From Beroe forskalii (lineage: Eukaryota > Ctenophora > Nuda > Beroida > Beroidae): DNA of 64,000 nucleotides. The stretch covers positions 1 through 64,000 of the forward strand of contig WFMF01000467.1 of the NCBI GenBank assembly GCA_011033025.1, in the 5' to 3' direction. The notes under the pieces were generated by a model. It had not been told where the DNA came from, did not search any database, and was given only the letters and a program-made list of their open reading frames with translations. Within the stretch, counting starts at the first letter, position 1. Each line of letters starts with the position of its first letter. Positions 10,601-21,989 of this stretch are shown one piece after another. The position numbers and the translations under genes were made by a program.

Positions 10601-10838
10601 ACTGATCTTTGTGCCCTTGGCAACAGAGTGTTAGGAAACATTCAGTCGCACTAAAGGCCAAGGTACAAGTGCCTTCAACACGAGCTTGCATTTTCAGTGT
10701 GAGGCATAGAAGACATGAGGTTTGAATGCCTACAACACTGAGCTTGTGTGAGGCTGATTTTGATGGCGTGAAAGTTGCAATGAGTTGAGATGAAACTCTG
10801 GGGCCTTGCCAGCACCTTAACATATTAAGAAGACACAA

Positions 10839-11549
10839 TCAATATTTCAGGAAAGGAAGTGTAGTCAAAACATCAACTCTGCGTTCTCCATAGTCATACA
10901 GAAGTTCTTCTCCTGCACTGATGTCTCGTCCTGCGATGAAGTAGAGATGGGGCTGGTTGTCAATCAGAATCTGCTTTGGAAGGCAATTTGCATTGCTCCT
11001 AGAATGATTTATTAAGCGTCCAAAGCTTCCATCCTCTGTAGTTGCATCGATACAATAGGGAGTCCCATCATAGATAAAGAAGAAAAGATAGCAACCCTGG
11101 TCTTCTGTCATTCTTTGCTCTCTTTCCAATCCGTCTTGTTTGCTGATGAGTTCACCGATGTAGGGTAGAAGAAAGTCATTCTTCTGAAAAGATCGAGCCG
11201 TGAAAACTCCTCTACCTTTCTCCACTGTTTTCCGTATCTCAAAATTTTGATAGGCTGGATCTGTGATAGAGTTTCTGATCTCTGATGTCTTCTCAACAGC
11301 AGTTTTCCTATCTCGACCCGATCTTCTGGGAAGGAGGGAGGGTGGGTTAGGTTCTCCAAGAACAGCATCTGCGAATGATGGTTCTTCTGGAACAGTAACA
11401 TCAGGTTCAGCTGGGATGCTTATTGGATGCCGAAGTTCAAACTCCAGTTTCCGCTTCCTTCTCCTATATTCCCGATCTTTTCTTCTTACCTCCTCTCTCT
11501 GCTCCTCTGTCAGGTTTCTTCTGTGCTTTCTCATTCGTAGATATGACAT
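10839..11549 (-). CDS. KMT5A (SET8)-like histone lysine methyltransferase, 236 aa
   Basis: KMT5A enzymes monomethylate histone H4 lysine 20 in the nucleus. The predicted protein starts MSYLRMRKHRR and has a basic, charged N-terminus (residues 1-45) and an acidic/Pro linker. The SET domain covers about residues 100-225, with GRGVF (112-116), YCIDAT (165-170), the NHS motif (181-183) and GEELLYDYG (213-221). It closes VDVLTTLPFLKY, as in KMT5A. It is shorter than vertebrate KMT5A (about 350 residues), and the N-terminal degron/PCNA-binding region is not evident. The frame is open upstream to 11756, but that extension is GC-rich repeat, so Met at 11549 was chosen (Met at 11534 is an alternative). 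It is intronless, so a retrocopy or a transposon-borne SET gene is possible. Substrate specificity is inferred from family resemblance only. Confidence 0.8.
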   Translation of the reverse strand: MSYLRMRKHRRNLTEEQREEVRRKDREYRRRKRKLEFELRHPISIPAEPDVTVPEEPSFADAVLGEPNPPSLLPRRSGRDRKTAVEKTSEIRNSITDPAYQNFEIRKTVEKGRGVFTARSFQKNDFLLPYIGELISKQDGLEREQRMTEDQGCYLFFFIYDGTPYCIDATTEDGSFGRLINHSRSNANCLPKQILIDNQPHLYFIAGRDISAGEELLYDYGERRVDVLTTLPFLKY

Positions 11550-11636
11550 TCTAAGAATGCTAACAATTTGTGGTACTCTGTTAACAGTGATATCAGTTGA
11601 AATATTAGGGCTACCAATAGTAACAGAATCAGGGGG

Positions 11637-11765
11637 ATGGCAAGCTCCCCGCGGCGGTTTAAGAGCCCGAGGGCCCGAGGGCGAGCATGGGACGGCAAAC
11701 CTTACAGTGCGAGGGCCGAAGGCCCGAGCGCGAGCCCGGGGACCCGAGCATTGCACGGCGATTCT
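11637..11765 (-). repeat. GC-rich repeat, inverted relative of 2280-2430
   Basis: The sequence CCCCGCGGCGGTTTAAGAGC continues into GAGGGCCCGAGGGCGAGCAT. It matches the 2.3-2.4 kb block in reverse complement and is sharply GC-rich. It sits directly upstream (5') of the SET gene and creates the spurious N-terminal extension of that ORF. Confidence 0.8.
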
Positions 11766-11789
11766 AAAGGTAAAAAATCAAAAATAGAC

Positions 11790-11905
11790 CCATTGGATCC
11801 ATTGAACACCATTGGACAATTTTACCGATGGACATCATGTTCATCGATGGATGTCCATTGGATGTCCAATGGACGTCCATTGGACATGTCCATTGGAAAA
11901 AACTC
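11790..11905. repeat. CCATTGGA minisatellite
   Basis: Repeated CCATTGGA/TCCAATGG and GGACATCCATTGG blocks form overlapping small palindromes over about 110 bases before the 20-bp satellite begins. Confidence 0.7.
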
Positions 11906-11925
11906 TTGTGACACTTTTACCTAGG

Positions 11926-14900
11926 GGAACGGACATTTGACCTACGGACATTTAACCTAGCGACATTTGACCTACGACAATTCATCTAGTGACATTTGAC
12001 CTCAAGAGTGCGACAATTGACCTAACGATCCGAGAATTTCCATCCTAATGTAAAACTATTGCAATTCAAAGTACGACTTTTTACCTCAGAAGTATGACAT
12101 TTCACCTACTAGGGTACGACAATTCACCTCAGACTACGATAATTCACCTCAATGTACGACAATTGACCTCATGGTACGACATTTGACCTCAAGGTACGAC
12201 AATTGACCTCAAGGTACGAAATTTGACCTCAAGGTACGACAATTGACCTAAGGGTACGACAATTGACCTCAGAGTACGACATTTGACCTCAATGTACGAC
12301 AATTGACCTCAGGGTACGACATTTGACCTCAAAGTACGACAATTGACCTCAGAGTACGACATTTGACCTCAAAGTACGACAATTGACCTCAGGACACGAC
12401 GATTGACCTCAGACTACGACATTTGACCTCAATGTACGACAATTGACCTCAGGGTACGACATTTGACCACAAGGTACGACAATTCACCTCAGAGTACGAC
12501 AATTCACCTCAGAGTACAACAATTCACCTCAGAGTACGACAATTGACCTCAAGGTACGACAATTGACCTCAAGGTACGACAATTGACCTCAAGGTACGAC
12601 AATTCACCTCAAAGTACGACAATTCACCTCAAGGCACGGGGAACGGACATTTGACCTACGGACATTTGACCTAGCGACATTTGACCTAGCGACATTTGAC
12701 CTACGACAATTCATCTAGTGACATTTGACCTCAAGAGTGCGACAATTGACCTAACGATCCGAGAATTTCCATCCTAATGTAAAACTATTGCAATTCAAAG
12801 TACGACTTTTTACCTCAGAAGTATGACATTTCACCTACTAGGGTACGACAATTCACCTCAGACTACGATAATTCACCTCAATGTACGACAATTGACCTCA
12901 GGGTACGACATTTGACCTCAAGGTACGACAATTGACCTCAAAGTACGACATTTGACCTCAATGTACGACAATTGACCTAAGGGTACGACAATTGACCTCA
13001 GAGTACGACATTTGACCTCAATGTAAGACAATTGACCTCAGGGTACGACATTTGACCTCAAGTTACGACAATTGACCTCAGAGTATGACATTTGACCTCA
13101 AGGTACGACAATTGACCTCAGGGCACGACGATTGACCTCAGACTACGACATTTGACCTCAATGTACGACAATTGACCTCAGGGTACGACATTTGACCTCA
13201 AGGTACGACAATTCACCTCAGAGTACGACAATTCACCTCAGAGTACAACAATTCACCTCAGAGTACGACGATTGACCTCAAGGTACGACAATTGACCTCA
13301 AGGTACGACAATTCACCTCAAAGTACGACAATTCACCTCAAGGCACGGGGAACGGACATTTGACCTACGGACATTTGACCTAGCGACATTTGACCTAAGA
13401 CAATCAACCTAGTGACATTTGACCTTACGAGTGCGACAACTGACCTAACGATCCGAAAATTTCCATCCTTATGTAAAACTATTGCAAAAATGTATGACAT
13501 TTCACCTACTAGGTAAATTTTCACATCCTAATGTCAATTGTCGTACTCTTAGGTCAATTTTCGTAGCTGAAGTGAATTGTCGTAGCCTTAGGTGAATTAA
13601 CGTACCAAGAGGACAATAGGTCAATTGTCGCACTTTGAGGTGAATTGTCGTTCTTAGAGGTGAATTGTCGTACCTTGAGGTGAATTGTTGTACCTTGGGG
13701 TGAATTGTCGTAGTTTGAGGTCAATTGTCGTACCTTGAGGTGAATTGTCGTACCTTGAGGTGAATTGTCGTACCTTGAGGTCAATTGTCGGTTTTGAGGT
13801 CAAATGTCGTACCCTGAGGTCAATTGTCGTACGTCAAATGTCGTAGTCTGGAGGTCAATCGTCGTGCCCTGAGGTCATTTGTCGTACCTTGAGGTCAATT
13901 GTCGTATCTTGAGGTCAAATTGTCTGAGGTCAACGTACCTTGAGGTGAATTGTCGTACCTTGAGGTCAATTGTCGTACCTTGAGGTCAATTGTCGTACCT
14001 TGATGTCAATTGTCGTACAATGAGGTCAAATGTCGTAGTCTGAGGTCAATCGTCGTGCCCTGAGGTCAATTGTCGTACCTTGAGGTCAAATGTCGTACTC
14101 TGAGGTCAATTGTCGTACCTTGAGGTCAAATGTCGTACCCTGAGGTCAATTGTCGTACATTGAGGTCAATTGTCGTACCTAGAGGTGAATTGTCGCACCT
14201 TGAGGTGAATTGTCGTACCTTGAGGTCAATTGTCGTACCTTGAGGTCAATTGTCGTACCTCGAGGTGAATTGTCGTACCTTTAGGTCAATTGTCGTACCT
14301 TGATGTCAATTGTCGTACATTGAGGTGAATATTCACATACTGAGGTCAATTGTCGTACTCTGAGGTCAATTGTCGTAGCTGAGGTGAGCTGTCGTAGCTT
14401 TAGGTGAATTGTCGTACCCTGAGGTCAATTGTCGTACTTTGAGGTGAATTGTCGTACCCTGAGGTCAATTGTCGTACCTTGAGGTCAATTGTCGTACCCT
14501 GAGGTCAATTTTCGTACCCTGAGGTCAATTGTCGTAGTTTTAGGTCAATTGTCGTAGTTTTAGGTCAATTGTCGTACCTTGAGGTCAATTGTCGTACCCT
14601 GAGGTCAATTGTCGTACTTAGGTCAATTGTCGTACCCTGAGGTCAATTGTCGTACCTTGAGGTCAATTGTCGTACCCTGAGGTCAATTGTCGTACCCTGA
14701 GGTCAATTGTCGTAGCTTTAGGTCAATTGTCGTACCCTGAGGTCAATTGTCGTAGCTTTAGGTCAATTGTCGTACCCTTAGGTCAATTGTCGTACCTATT
14801 GAGGTCATTTGTCGTACCCTGAGAGGTGAAATGTCGCACCCATTTCAAACCCCTTAGGTCAAATGTCGCGTTTTTTAGGTGAATTGTCGCACCCTCATTC

Positions 14901-15047
14901 AAAAATCCTCCAAATTTTAAGTGAATTGTCGTAGATCTGGGACATTTGACCTCATCGAATTTCATATACATTAACATTGAGGTCAATTGTCGCTAGGTCA
15001 AATGTACGTAGGTCAAATGTACGTAGGTCAAATGTAAGTAGGTCAAA
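11926..15047. repeat. Satellite foldback: inverted arrays of a 20-bp unit
   Basis: The left half (11933-13515) is an array of GGTACGACAATTGACCTCAA, with ATTTGACC and AATTCACC variants. The right half (about 13523-15047) is the reverse complement, GAGGTCAATTGTCGTACC. The orientation switches near 13520. The left half also shows a higher-order period of about 710 bases: the block GGGGAACGGACATTTGACC occurs at about 11927, 12637 and 13347. The outer ends (AGCGACATTTGACCTA / TAGGTCAAATGT) are inverted too. ORFs in the array are repeat artefacts. Confidence 0.9.
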
Positions 15048-15059
15048 AGTCGGGCTTCC

Positions 15060-15181
15060 TTTTACCTAATATTGATACAAAGAAGACGCATGAAAAATTG
15101 GCATGTGAATTAGCAAAGATCGATTTTATATTATGTTCATGTAGAGATTTAATATTGATGCGGTGTCGGATTTACAAAGTA
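15060..15181 (+). repeat. Dispersed repeat XY, second copy (left part)
   Basis: This matches 26735-26785 joined to 27557-27600: GATACAAAGAAGACGCATGA, AATTAGCAAAGATC, then TTGATGCGGTGTCGGATT. The match continues on the far side of the MITE at 15710 (GGGTTTTTCATTGAGCATG), so the MITE inserted into XY. Confidence 0.75.
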
Positions 15182-15707
15182 CCTTAGTACACTTAAGAAC
15201 GGCGTCACTTTATTAGTGCGGTTTGGAAAAAACCGCACTAATTAAGTGTATAGTATTTAAGTGCGCATAAAATTAAGTTTATGCTAATTAAGTGAACAAT
15301 TTTTGTGAATTTTGCGTTTTTCGATTTTGTTTTTTTCGAACATAGATTAATGAATAACTATACTACCGGATTTAAATATATAGGCACTTAATAAGTTTAT
15401 AGCGACCAAAACAGTAAGTAAAATGACAAGACGAGCTGTATATTGTGACCGTTATCTAAAACTTAAATGGTTTAAAGAAAGAAATATAACTTATTACTGT
15501 AGAAAATTTGATTTATTTTCATAATTCCAAAATTTTTGATCGTTGGTCCTATGAAAGTATGAATATGATGTCCTGCAATCAAGAGGAAAATTTCAAATTT
15601 ATTCAAATTTCCACATCATTTTCTATCTCATAAAAACCGCACTAATAAAGTGCTCCGATCTTAAAGTGCGCGCAAATTACGTGATGCCGTTCTTAAGTGT
15701 ACTAAGG
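15182..15707. mobile_element. CCTTAGTAC-family MITE, left copy (526 bp)
   Basis: The terminal inverted repeats are CCTTAGTACACTTAAGAACG and CGTTCTTAAGTGTACTAAGG, flanked by TA on both sides. Subterminal blocks (CACTTTATTAGTGCGGTTT) are also inverted. There is no ORF. TA target sites suggest mobilisation by a Tc1/mariner-type transposase (inference). The mirror copy is at 43643-44160. Confidence 0.85.
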
Positions 15708-15709
15708 TA

Positions 15710-15917
15710 GACGGGTTTTTCATTGAGCATGTTTATAAAAAATTTTCCCAAAACCAAAAAGGATTTGGTTGTGATGGTCCGCGGCGGTTTTGAGGCGTTC
15801 TTTACTGTAAAACCCGTGATATGAGAAAGAATGTGACGGTTAAAACTGCTGCAACGTCACTTATATTATAAAATATACAGCATTCACGCAACTTAGATGC
15901 ATCAAAAAAGTGCCGTT
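15710..15917 (+). repeat. Spacer of the large inverted repeat, left arm
   Basis: This is the reverse complement of 43433-43640. It runs from GGGTTTTTCATTGAGCATG to TGCATCAAAAAAGTGCCG, with only a few mismatches. No coding potential was seen. Confidence 0.85.
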
Positions 15918-18900
15918 GATGTTCTCTGATCAGTTGCTACATCGTATCACCACGACACAATGATGTTCTCTGATCAGTTGCTACATCGTATCACCACGAC
16001 ACAATGATGTTCTCTGATCAGGTGCTACATCGTATCACCACGACACATTGATGTTCTCTGATCAGGTGCCATCGTATCACCACGACACATTGATGTTCTC
16101 TGATCAGGTGCTACATCGTATCACCACGACACATTGATGTTCTCTGATCAGGTGCTACATCGTATCACCACGACACATTGATGTTCTCTGATCAGGTGCT
16201 ACATCGTATCACCACGACACATCGATATTCTCTGATCAGGTGCTACATCGTATCACTACGACACATTGATGTTCTCTGATCAGGTGCTACATCGTATCAC
16301 CACGACACATCGATATTCTCTGATCAGGTGCTACATCGTATCACTACGACACATTGATGTTCTCTGATCAGGTGCTACATCGTATCACTACGACACATTG
16401 ATGTTCTCTGATCAGGTGCTACATCGTATCACCACAACACATTGATGTTCTCTGATCAGTTGCTACATCGTATCACCACGACACATTGATGTTCTCTGAT
16501 CAGGTGCTACATCGTATCACCACGACACATTGATGTTCTCTGATCAGGTGCTACATCGTATCACCACGACACATTGATGTTCTCTGATCAGGTGCTACAT
16601 CGTATCACTACGACACATCGATGTTCTCTGATCAGGTGCTACATCGTATCACTACGATGTTGCGACACATTGATGTTCTCTGATCAGGTGCTACATCGTA
16701 TCACCACGACACATCGATATTCTCTGATCAGGTGCTACATCGTATCACTACGACACATTGATGTTCTCTGATCAGGTGCTACATCGTATCACTACGACAC
16801 ATTGATGTTCTCTGATCAGGTGCTACATCGTATCACCACGACACATTGATGTTCTCTGATCAGGTGCTACATCGTATCACCACGACACATTGATGTTCTC
16901 TGATCAGGTGCTACATCGTATCACTACGACACATTGATGTTCTCTGATCAGGTGCTACATCGTATCACTACGACACATTGATGTTCTCTGATCAGGTGCT
17001 ACATCGTATCACCACGACACATTGATGTTCTCTGATCAGGTGCTACATCGTATCACTACGACACATTGATGTTCTCTGATCAGGTGCTACATCGTATCAC
17101 TACGACACATTGATGTTCTCTGATCAGGTGCTACATCGTATCACTACGACACATTGATGTTCTCTGATCAGGTGCTACATCGTATCACTACGACACATTG
17201 ATGTTCTCTGATCAGGTGCTACATCGTATCACCACGACACATTGATGTTCTCTGATCAGGTGCTACATCGTATCACTACGACACATTGATGTTCTCTGAT
17301 CAGGTGCTACATCGTATCACTACGACACATTGATGTTCTCTGATCAGGTGCTACATCGTATCACTACGACACATTGATGTTCTCTGATCAGGTGCTACAT
17401 CGTATCACCACGACACATTGATGTTCTCTGATCAGGTGCTACATCGTATCACCACGACACATTGATGTTCTCTGATCAGGTGCTACATCGTATCACCACG
17501 ACACATTGATGTTCTCTGATCAGGTGCTACATCGTATCACCACGACACATTGATGTTCTCTGATCAGGTGCTACATCGTATCACTACGACACATTGATGT
17601 TCTCTGATCAGGTGCTACATCGTATCACTACGACACATTGATGTTCTCTGATCAGGTGCTACATCGTATCACCACGACACATTGATGTTCTCTGATCAGG
17701 TGCTACATCGTATCACCACGACACATTGATGTTCTCTGATCAGGTGCTACATCGTATCACCACGACACATTGATGTTCTCTGATCAGGTGCTACATCGTA
17801 TCACCACGACACATTGATGTTCTCTGATCAGGTGCTACATCGTATCACCACGACACATTGATGTTCTCTGATCAGGTGCTACATCGTATCACCACGACAC
17901 ATTGATGTTCTCTGATCAGGTGCTACATCGTATCACTACGACACATTGATGTTCTCTGATCAGGTGCTACATCGTATCACTACGACACATTGATGTTCTC
18001 TGATCACATCGTATCACCACGACACATTGATGTTCTCTGATCAGGTGCTACATCGTATCACCACGACACATTGATGTTCTCTGCTGATCGTATCGTACAC
18101 CACGACACATTGATGTTCTCTGATCAGGTGCTACATCGTATCACCACGACACATTGATGTTCTCTGATCAGGTGCTACATCGTATCACTACGACACATTG
18201 ATGTTCTCTGATCAGGTGCTACATCGTATCACCACGACACATTGATGTTCTCTGATCAGGTGCTACATCGTATCACTACGACACATTGATGTTCTCTGAT
18301 CAGGTGCTACATCGTATCACTACGACACATTGATGTTCTCTGATCAGGTGCTACATCGTATCACTACGACACATTGATGTTCTCTGATCAGGTGCTACAT
18401 CGTATCACTACGACACATTGATGTTCTCTGATCAGGTGCTACATCGTATCACTACGACACATTGATGTTCTCTGATCAGGTGCTACATCGTATCACCACG
18501 ACACATTGATGTTCTCTGATCAGGTGCTACATCGTATCACCACGACACATTGATGTTCTCTGATCAGGTGCTACATCGTATCACCACGACACATTGATGT
18601 TCTCTGATCAGGTGCTACATCGTATCACTACGACACATTGATGTTCTCTGATCAGGTGCTACATCGTATCACTACGACACATTGATGTTCTCTGATCAGG
18701 TGCTACATCGTATCACTACGACACATTGATGTTCTCTGATCAGTTGCTACATCGTATCACCACGACACATTGATGTTCTCTGATCAGGTGCTACATCGTA
18801 TCACCACGACACATTGATGTTCTCTGATCAGTTGCTACATCGTATCACCACGACACAATGATGTTCTCTGATCAGGTGCTACATCGTATCACTACGACAC

Positions 18901-19257
18901 ATTGATGTTCTCTGATCAGGTGCTACATCGTACATCACCACGACACATTGATGTTCTCTGATCAGGTGCTACATCGTATCACCACGACACATTGATATTC
19001 TCTGATCAGTTGCTACATCGTATCACTACGACACATTGATGTTCTCTGATCAGGTGCTACATCGTATCACTACGACACATTGATGTTCTCTGATCAGGTG
19101 CTACATCGTATCACTACGACACATTGATGTTCTCTGATCAGGTGCTACATCGTATCACCACGACACATTGATGTTCTCTGATCAGGTGCTACATCGTATC
19201 ACTACGACACATTGATGTTCTCTGATCAGGTGCTACATCGTATCACCACGACACATT
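15918..19257 (+). repeat. 44-bp satellite array, left arm (about 76 units)
   Basis: The unit begins TGATGTTCTCTGATCAGGTG and continues CTACATCGTATCACCACGAC then ACAT, 44 bases in all. Two main variants, CACCACG and CACTACG, are interspersed. Rare units have small deletions (about 16070, 18005, 18085) or GTTGC instead of GGTGC. There are no spacers between units. The reverse-complement array at 41450-43432 is shorter. Confidence 0.95.
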
Positions 19258-19523
19258 AATTTTCCCGGTTGAGGTGTTACATCGGCCTACCGACAAGTGC
19301 GCACATAAGAATCTATTTCCCACTCTCTAACAGGGTGACTGAGCACTTCAGATGCTGAAAACTAAAACTGCGCACATTGCAGCACAGCCAAGTCAGAATC
19401 TAATCCAAACTACATCAAACAACAAGTGCGTCCAATGTTTCTTGTTGAGACTGTGAGTGATCTTGAAGCGTCTCTTGGCGCTGCCCCAACATGCACGCAG
19501 CCACAGTGCCCATGCGAGGTCAT
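19258..19523 (+). repeat. Inner flank of the large inverted repeat, left arm
   Basis: This is the reverse complement of about 41187-41449, with some divergence: CCGACAAGTGCGCACATAAG through CCACAGTGCCCATGCGAGGT. The match stops inside what on the right side is a LINE RT tail, so the breakpoint cuts that element. Confidence 0.8.
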
Positions 19524-19892
19524 GATGGGGACTTCGGCATGCGTGTTCATGATAGGCTAGATTTCACTGCGACTACAGTGGCCCTCTTGTTAACAGCTGT
19601 GACTTACTACACCGACTGACTGACACGCGATCATCTGCTCTGATAAGGTGGAATCGTACAGTTTGATCCGCTAGATAGCATGGAGGAGGAAGGCATTACC
19701 TATACCGAGGAACAGTAAGGTCAGATTTAGCTATATCGTCCGCAGTTCGGACTTTTCAGCTAACGGACTTAATAGCTACAGCTAGGACTTTATAGCTAAA
19801 CCTACAGAAAAATTTAGCTATATAGTCCTACAGTTAAATTCATTTGAGAATCATGTATTCAACCATATCAGAACAAGACTCCGGTTTTCAAT
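19524..19892. other. No gene seen
   Basis: This is a unique-looking AT-rich stretch. A small inverted motif around TTTAGCTATATNGTCC and repeated AGCTA blocks occur at about 19726-19840. No ORF or element ends were recognised. Confidence 0.5.
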
Positions 19893-19901
19893 CCTCAGGA
19901 G

Positions 19902-20520
19902 CAACGGTGGAGCAACGTTGATTTTTGAGCCGGGGAATTTTTCCCTCGAGAATTAACGCTAATTGAATTATGGTAATTTAATTAAAGCAGTCCAACAACA
20001 TCTTTGATCACAAAAAACAAACAATAACGTAGTTGTATGAAACATTAGCTTCTCACTCCCAGGTCCAAGGATGTTTGTTTTCCTAAAGCAATCAGGTCCG
20101 GCCAATATCTACGTGTTCTCATGTTGCAGCATATCAAAAATGATAGGCATATGGACGTTACATCATACTATCATAATATTGTGTCATTGCACTGAATTAC
20201 CGATTGGTAAAACCGCCTATCAAATGAAAAAGTCGTGTACACGTCTTACAGTAACCGAACTGAATCTAGTTGGTATCGGTTAATGATGGTCATAATCCTA
20301 TTTGGTCAAGGTAAAGTAGCCTTGAAATAACAAAAGCAAATTTTTACACAATTATAGATTGGCCAGAAAGTGTAACTTGAAAAGCTGGACACAATTTGCG
20401 ATTTTATATAAGAAGGTTGAAAATTTTGTCAAATTTGAGCCGGGAAAAAGGATACTTTCCCCGGCTCCATGAATAAAGCCTGGGAAAAACCCCCTGTCCC
20501 CGGCTCCTGCTCCACCCATG
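19902..20520. mobile_element. Candidate hAT-type MITE with 8-bp target duplication
   Basis: The left end is CAACGGTGGAGCA and the right end, as reverse complement, is CATGGGTGGAGCA. Both are followed inward by GAGCCGGGG. The direct repeat CTCAGGAG flanks it at 19894-19901 and 20521-20528. The terminal repeats are imperfect. The interior is AT-rich without a recognised ORF. Confidence 0.6.
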
Positions 20521-20528
20521 CTCAGGAG

Positions 20529-21212
20529 TGTTCTCATTGCCATCAGAGGTGTTAGAGGTTCTTTGTACAAAGAAAAGACTCTAGGCACAGCTGCATTTAA
20601 CCTCATTCCACAACATCTTATGAATTCCTATTTTTTAATGTATATAAAGTATAATCAGGACCTCCCCAGTTTTATCCTAATTTAATAATCATTATCAATT
20701 GTATAAGGGTTGTGTTTTTATCTAACTCTTTCATCATTTTGTTGTTCTGATATTTTTGATACATAATACTGGTGAGTGGTGATGCACTCTAGTGCTTTCC
20801 CAGGGATTGCTATAGTATTTGATTCTTGCTCTGCTCAGCTTCAGAGATTTTTCATTCTCAATGTGACAATGTGATTCACATTTCACATTACGTGAAATTG
20901 TTACATTCTAGTAAACAGATTGGATTTGAGTAGGTTGTTTGTAAAACCCTCGTAAGGGCTTGCCTCTTTTACGGGCGAGAAAAGTACAATCAAAAAAATT
21001 TAATAAATATGTATATAATAGTAATCATAAGAAGTCTTCAAGTATTACAAAAAATGATAGATTTCGCGAAAACAATAAAGTTTTGTGAGCTACTGTTATC
21101 AAGTTTCTGGAAACCCAGCAAATGACACACCACTTAAGAAATAGAAAATTATTCCTCACGTCACATAAACGTCAATCAAAACCATTATTAGAATGCAAAC
21201 ATTGTGAAATTT
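20529..21212. other. No gene seen
   Basis: This is AT-rich unique sequence downstream of the minus-strand LINE ORF1. The block CCTCGTAAGGGCTTGCC near 20948 and A/T-rich tracts near 20990-21060 could be the 3' end of that element. No ORF2 is present. Confidence 0.4.
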
Positions 21213-21989
21213 TCACGTATCACTATCAGCTGATTTTTCCTGAGTCACGATTTCTCCGCCTTTAATGAAATGTTTCTTGTCCGGGTATTTCTCACGCTTC
21301 TCCTTCAACTCTATGATGAGAAGTTTATGGGTTGAACGTTCTTCTAATGTCCTATCCGGTCTGATAAAAACCCTGCTGAACTTCTCAGAGTTACGCAGCC
21401 TCCTGGCTTGAACAAGGGCGTGTGTTGCACTGCTGCCACATGAGAACGCAATCTTCACTGGTCGAGGGTGATTCTTGTCTCCCGCTCTTCCTACTCGACA
21501 CACGTCCATAGCAGGCTTAAGCCCCAGCTCATTGAACACTTCCTGAACAGTTTCTGATAAGTCCTCATTCTCCTTCTCTGCCACGCCAAACATCATCACG
21601 TTCCTGCTGCGATCCTCCTCCTCACCAACAGACTTCACTGCAGATTTCACCGTGTCTGTATTGATCTGAGCCGCCGATTCACTGGAACACTTCACTACGT
21701 CACTATAAGACTTGATCTCAGCCTTAACAGTTTCCGACACAGTTTCCGTCATCGCGCTCTAAACAGAAGCTAACAACTTGTCCTTGCTCACAATGATCTC
21801 GTGCTGCTGAACGATGACAAGGGGTTCCTTGTTCAGCCTCCGACAACTGGATGACGTCGCACTGATAGGAGCGTCGCAGTGCAGTTCCTTTAGAGCTTTT
21901 CCAAGCCAGGTACTCGCTTTACTGAGCAAATCATCGATCTCCTTGTCGCTGGTGGACTTTGTACTTGTAGTTGTATTACCAGTAGCCAT
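21213..21989 (-). pseudogene. LINE ORF1-type coiled-coil/RRM protein, one stop
   Basis: ORF1 proteins of LINEs bind the element RNA. From Met at 21989 (MATGNTTTSTK) there is a helical N-terminal part. One in-frame TAG at 21759-21761 follows, then 179 open codons to TGA at 21213. The second part has a short coiled coil ending KSYSDVVK, then EDRSRNVMMFGVAE (first strand of an RRM-like fold), CRVGRAG, HPRPVKIAFSC and SRVFIRPDRTLEERS, and a tail with HFIKGGEIV. The same motif order is seen at 39420-40385, 45911-46846 and 63487-64000. No endonuclease/RT frame follows. The single stop is the only lesion seen, so recent decay is likely. Confidence 0.75.

Noticed and set aside
15918-19257. CRISPR array
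   Set aside because: The 44-bp units abut without variable spacers, there are no cas genes, and the surroundings are eukaryotic. This is satellite DNA.
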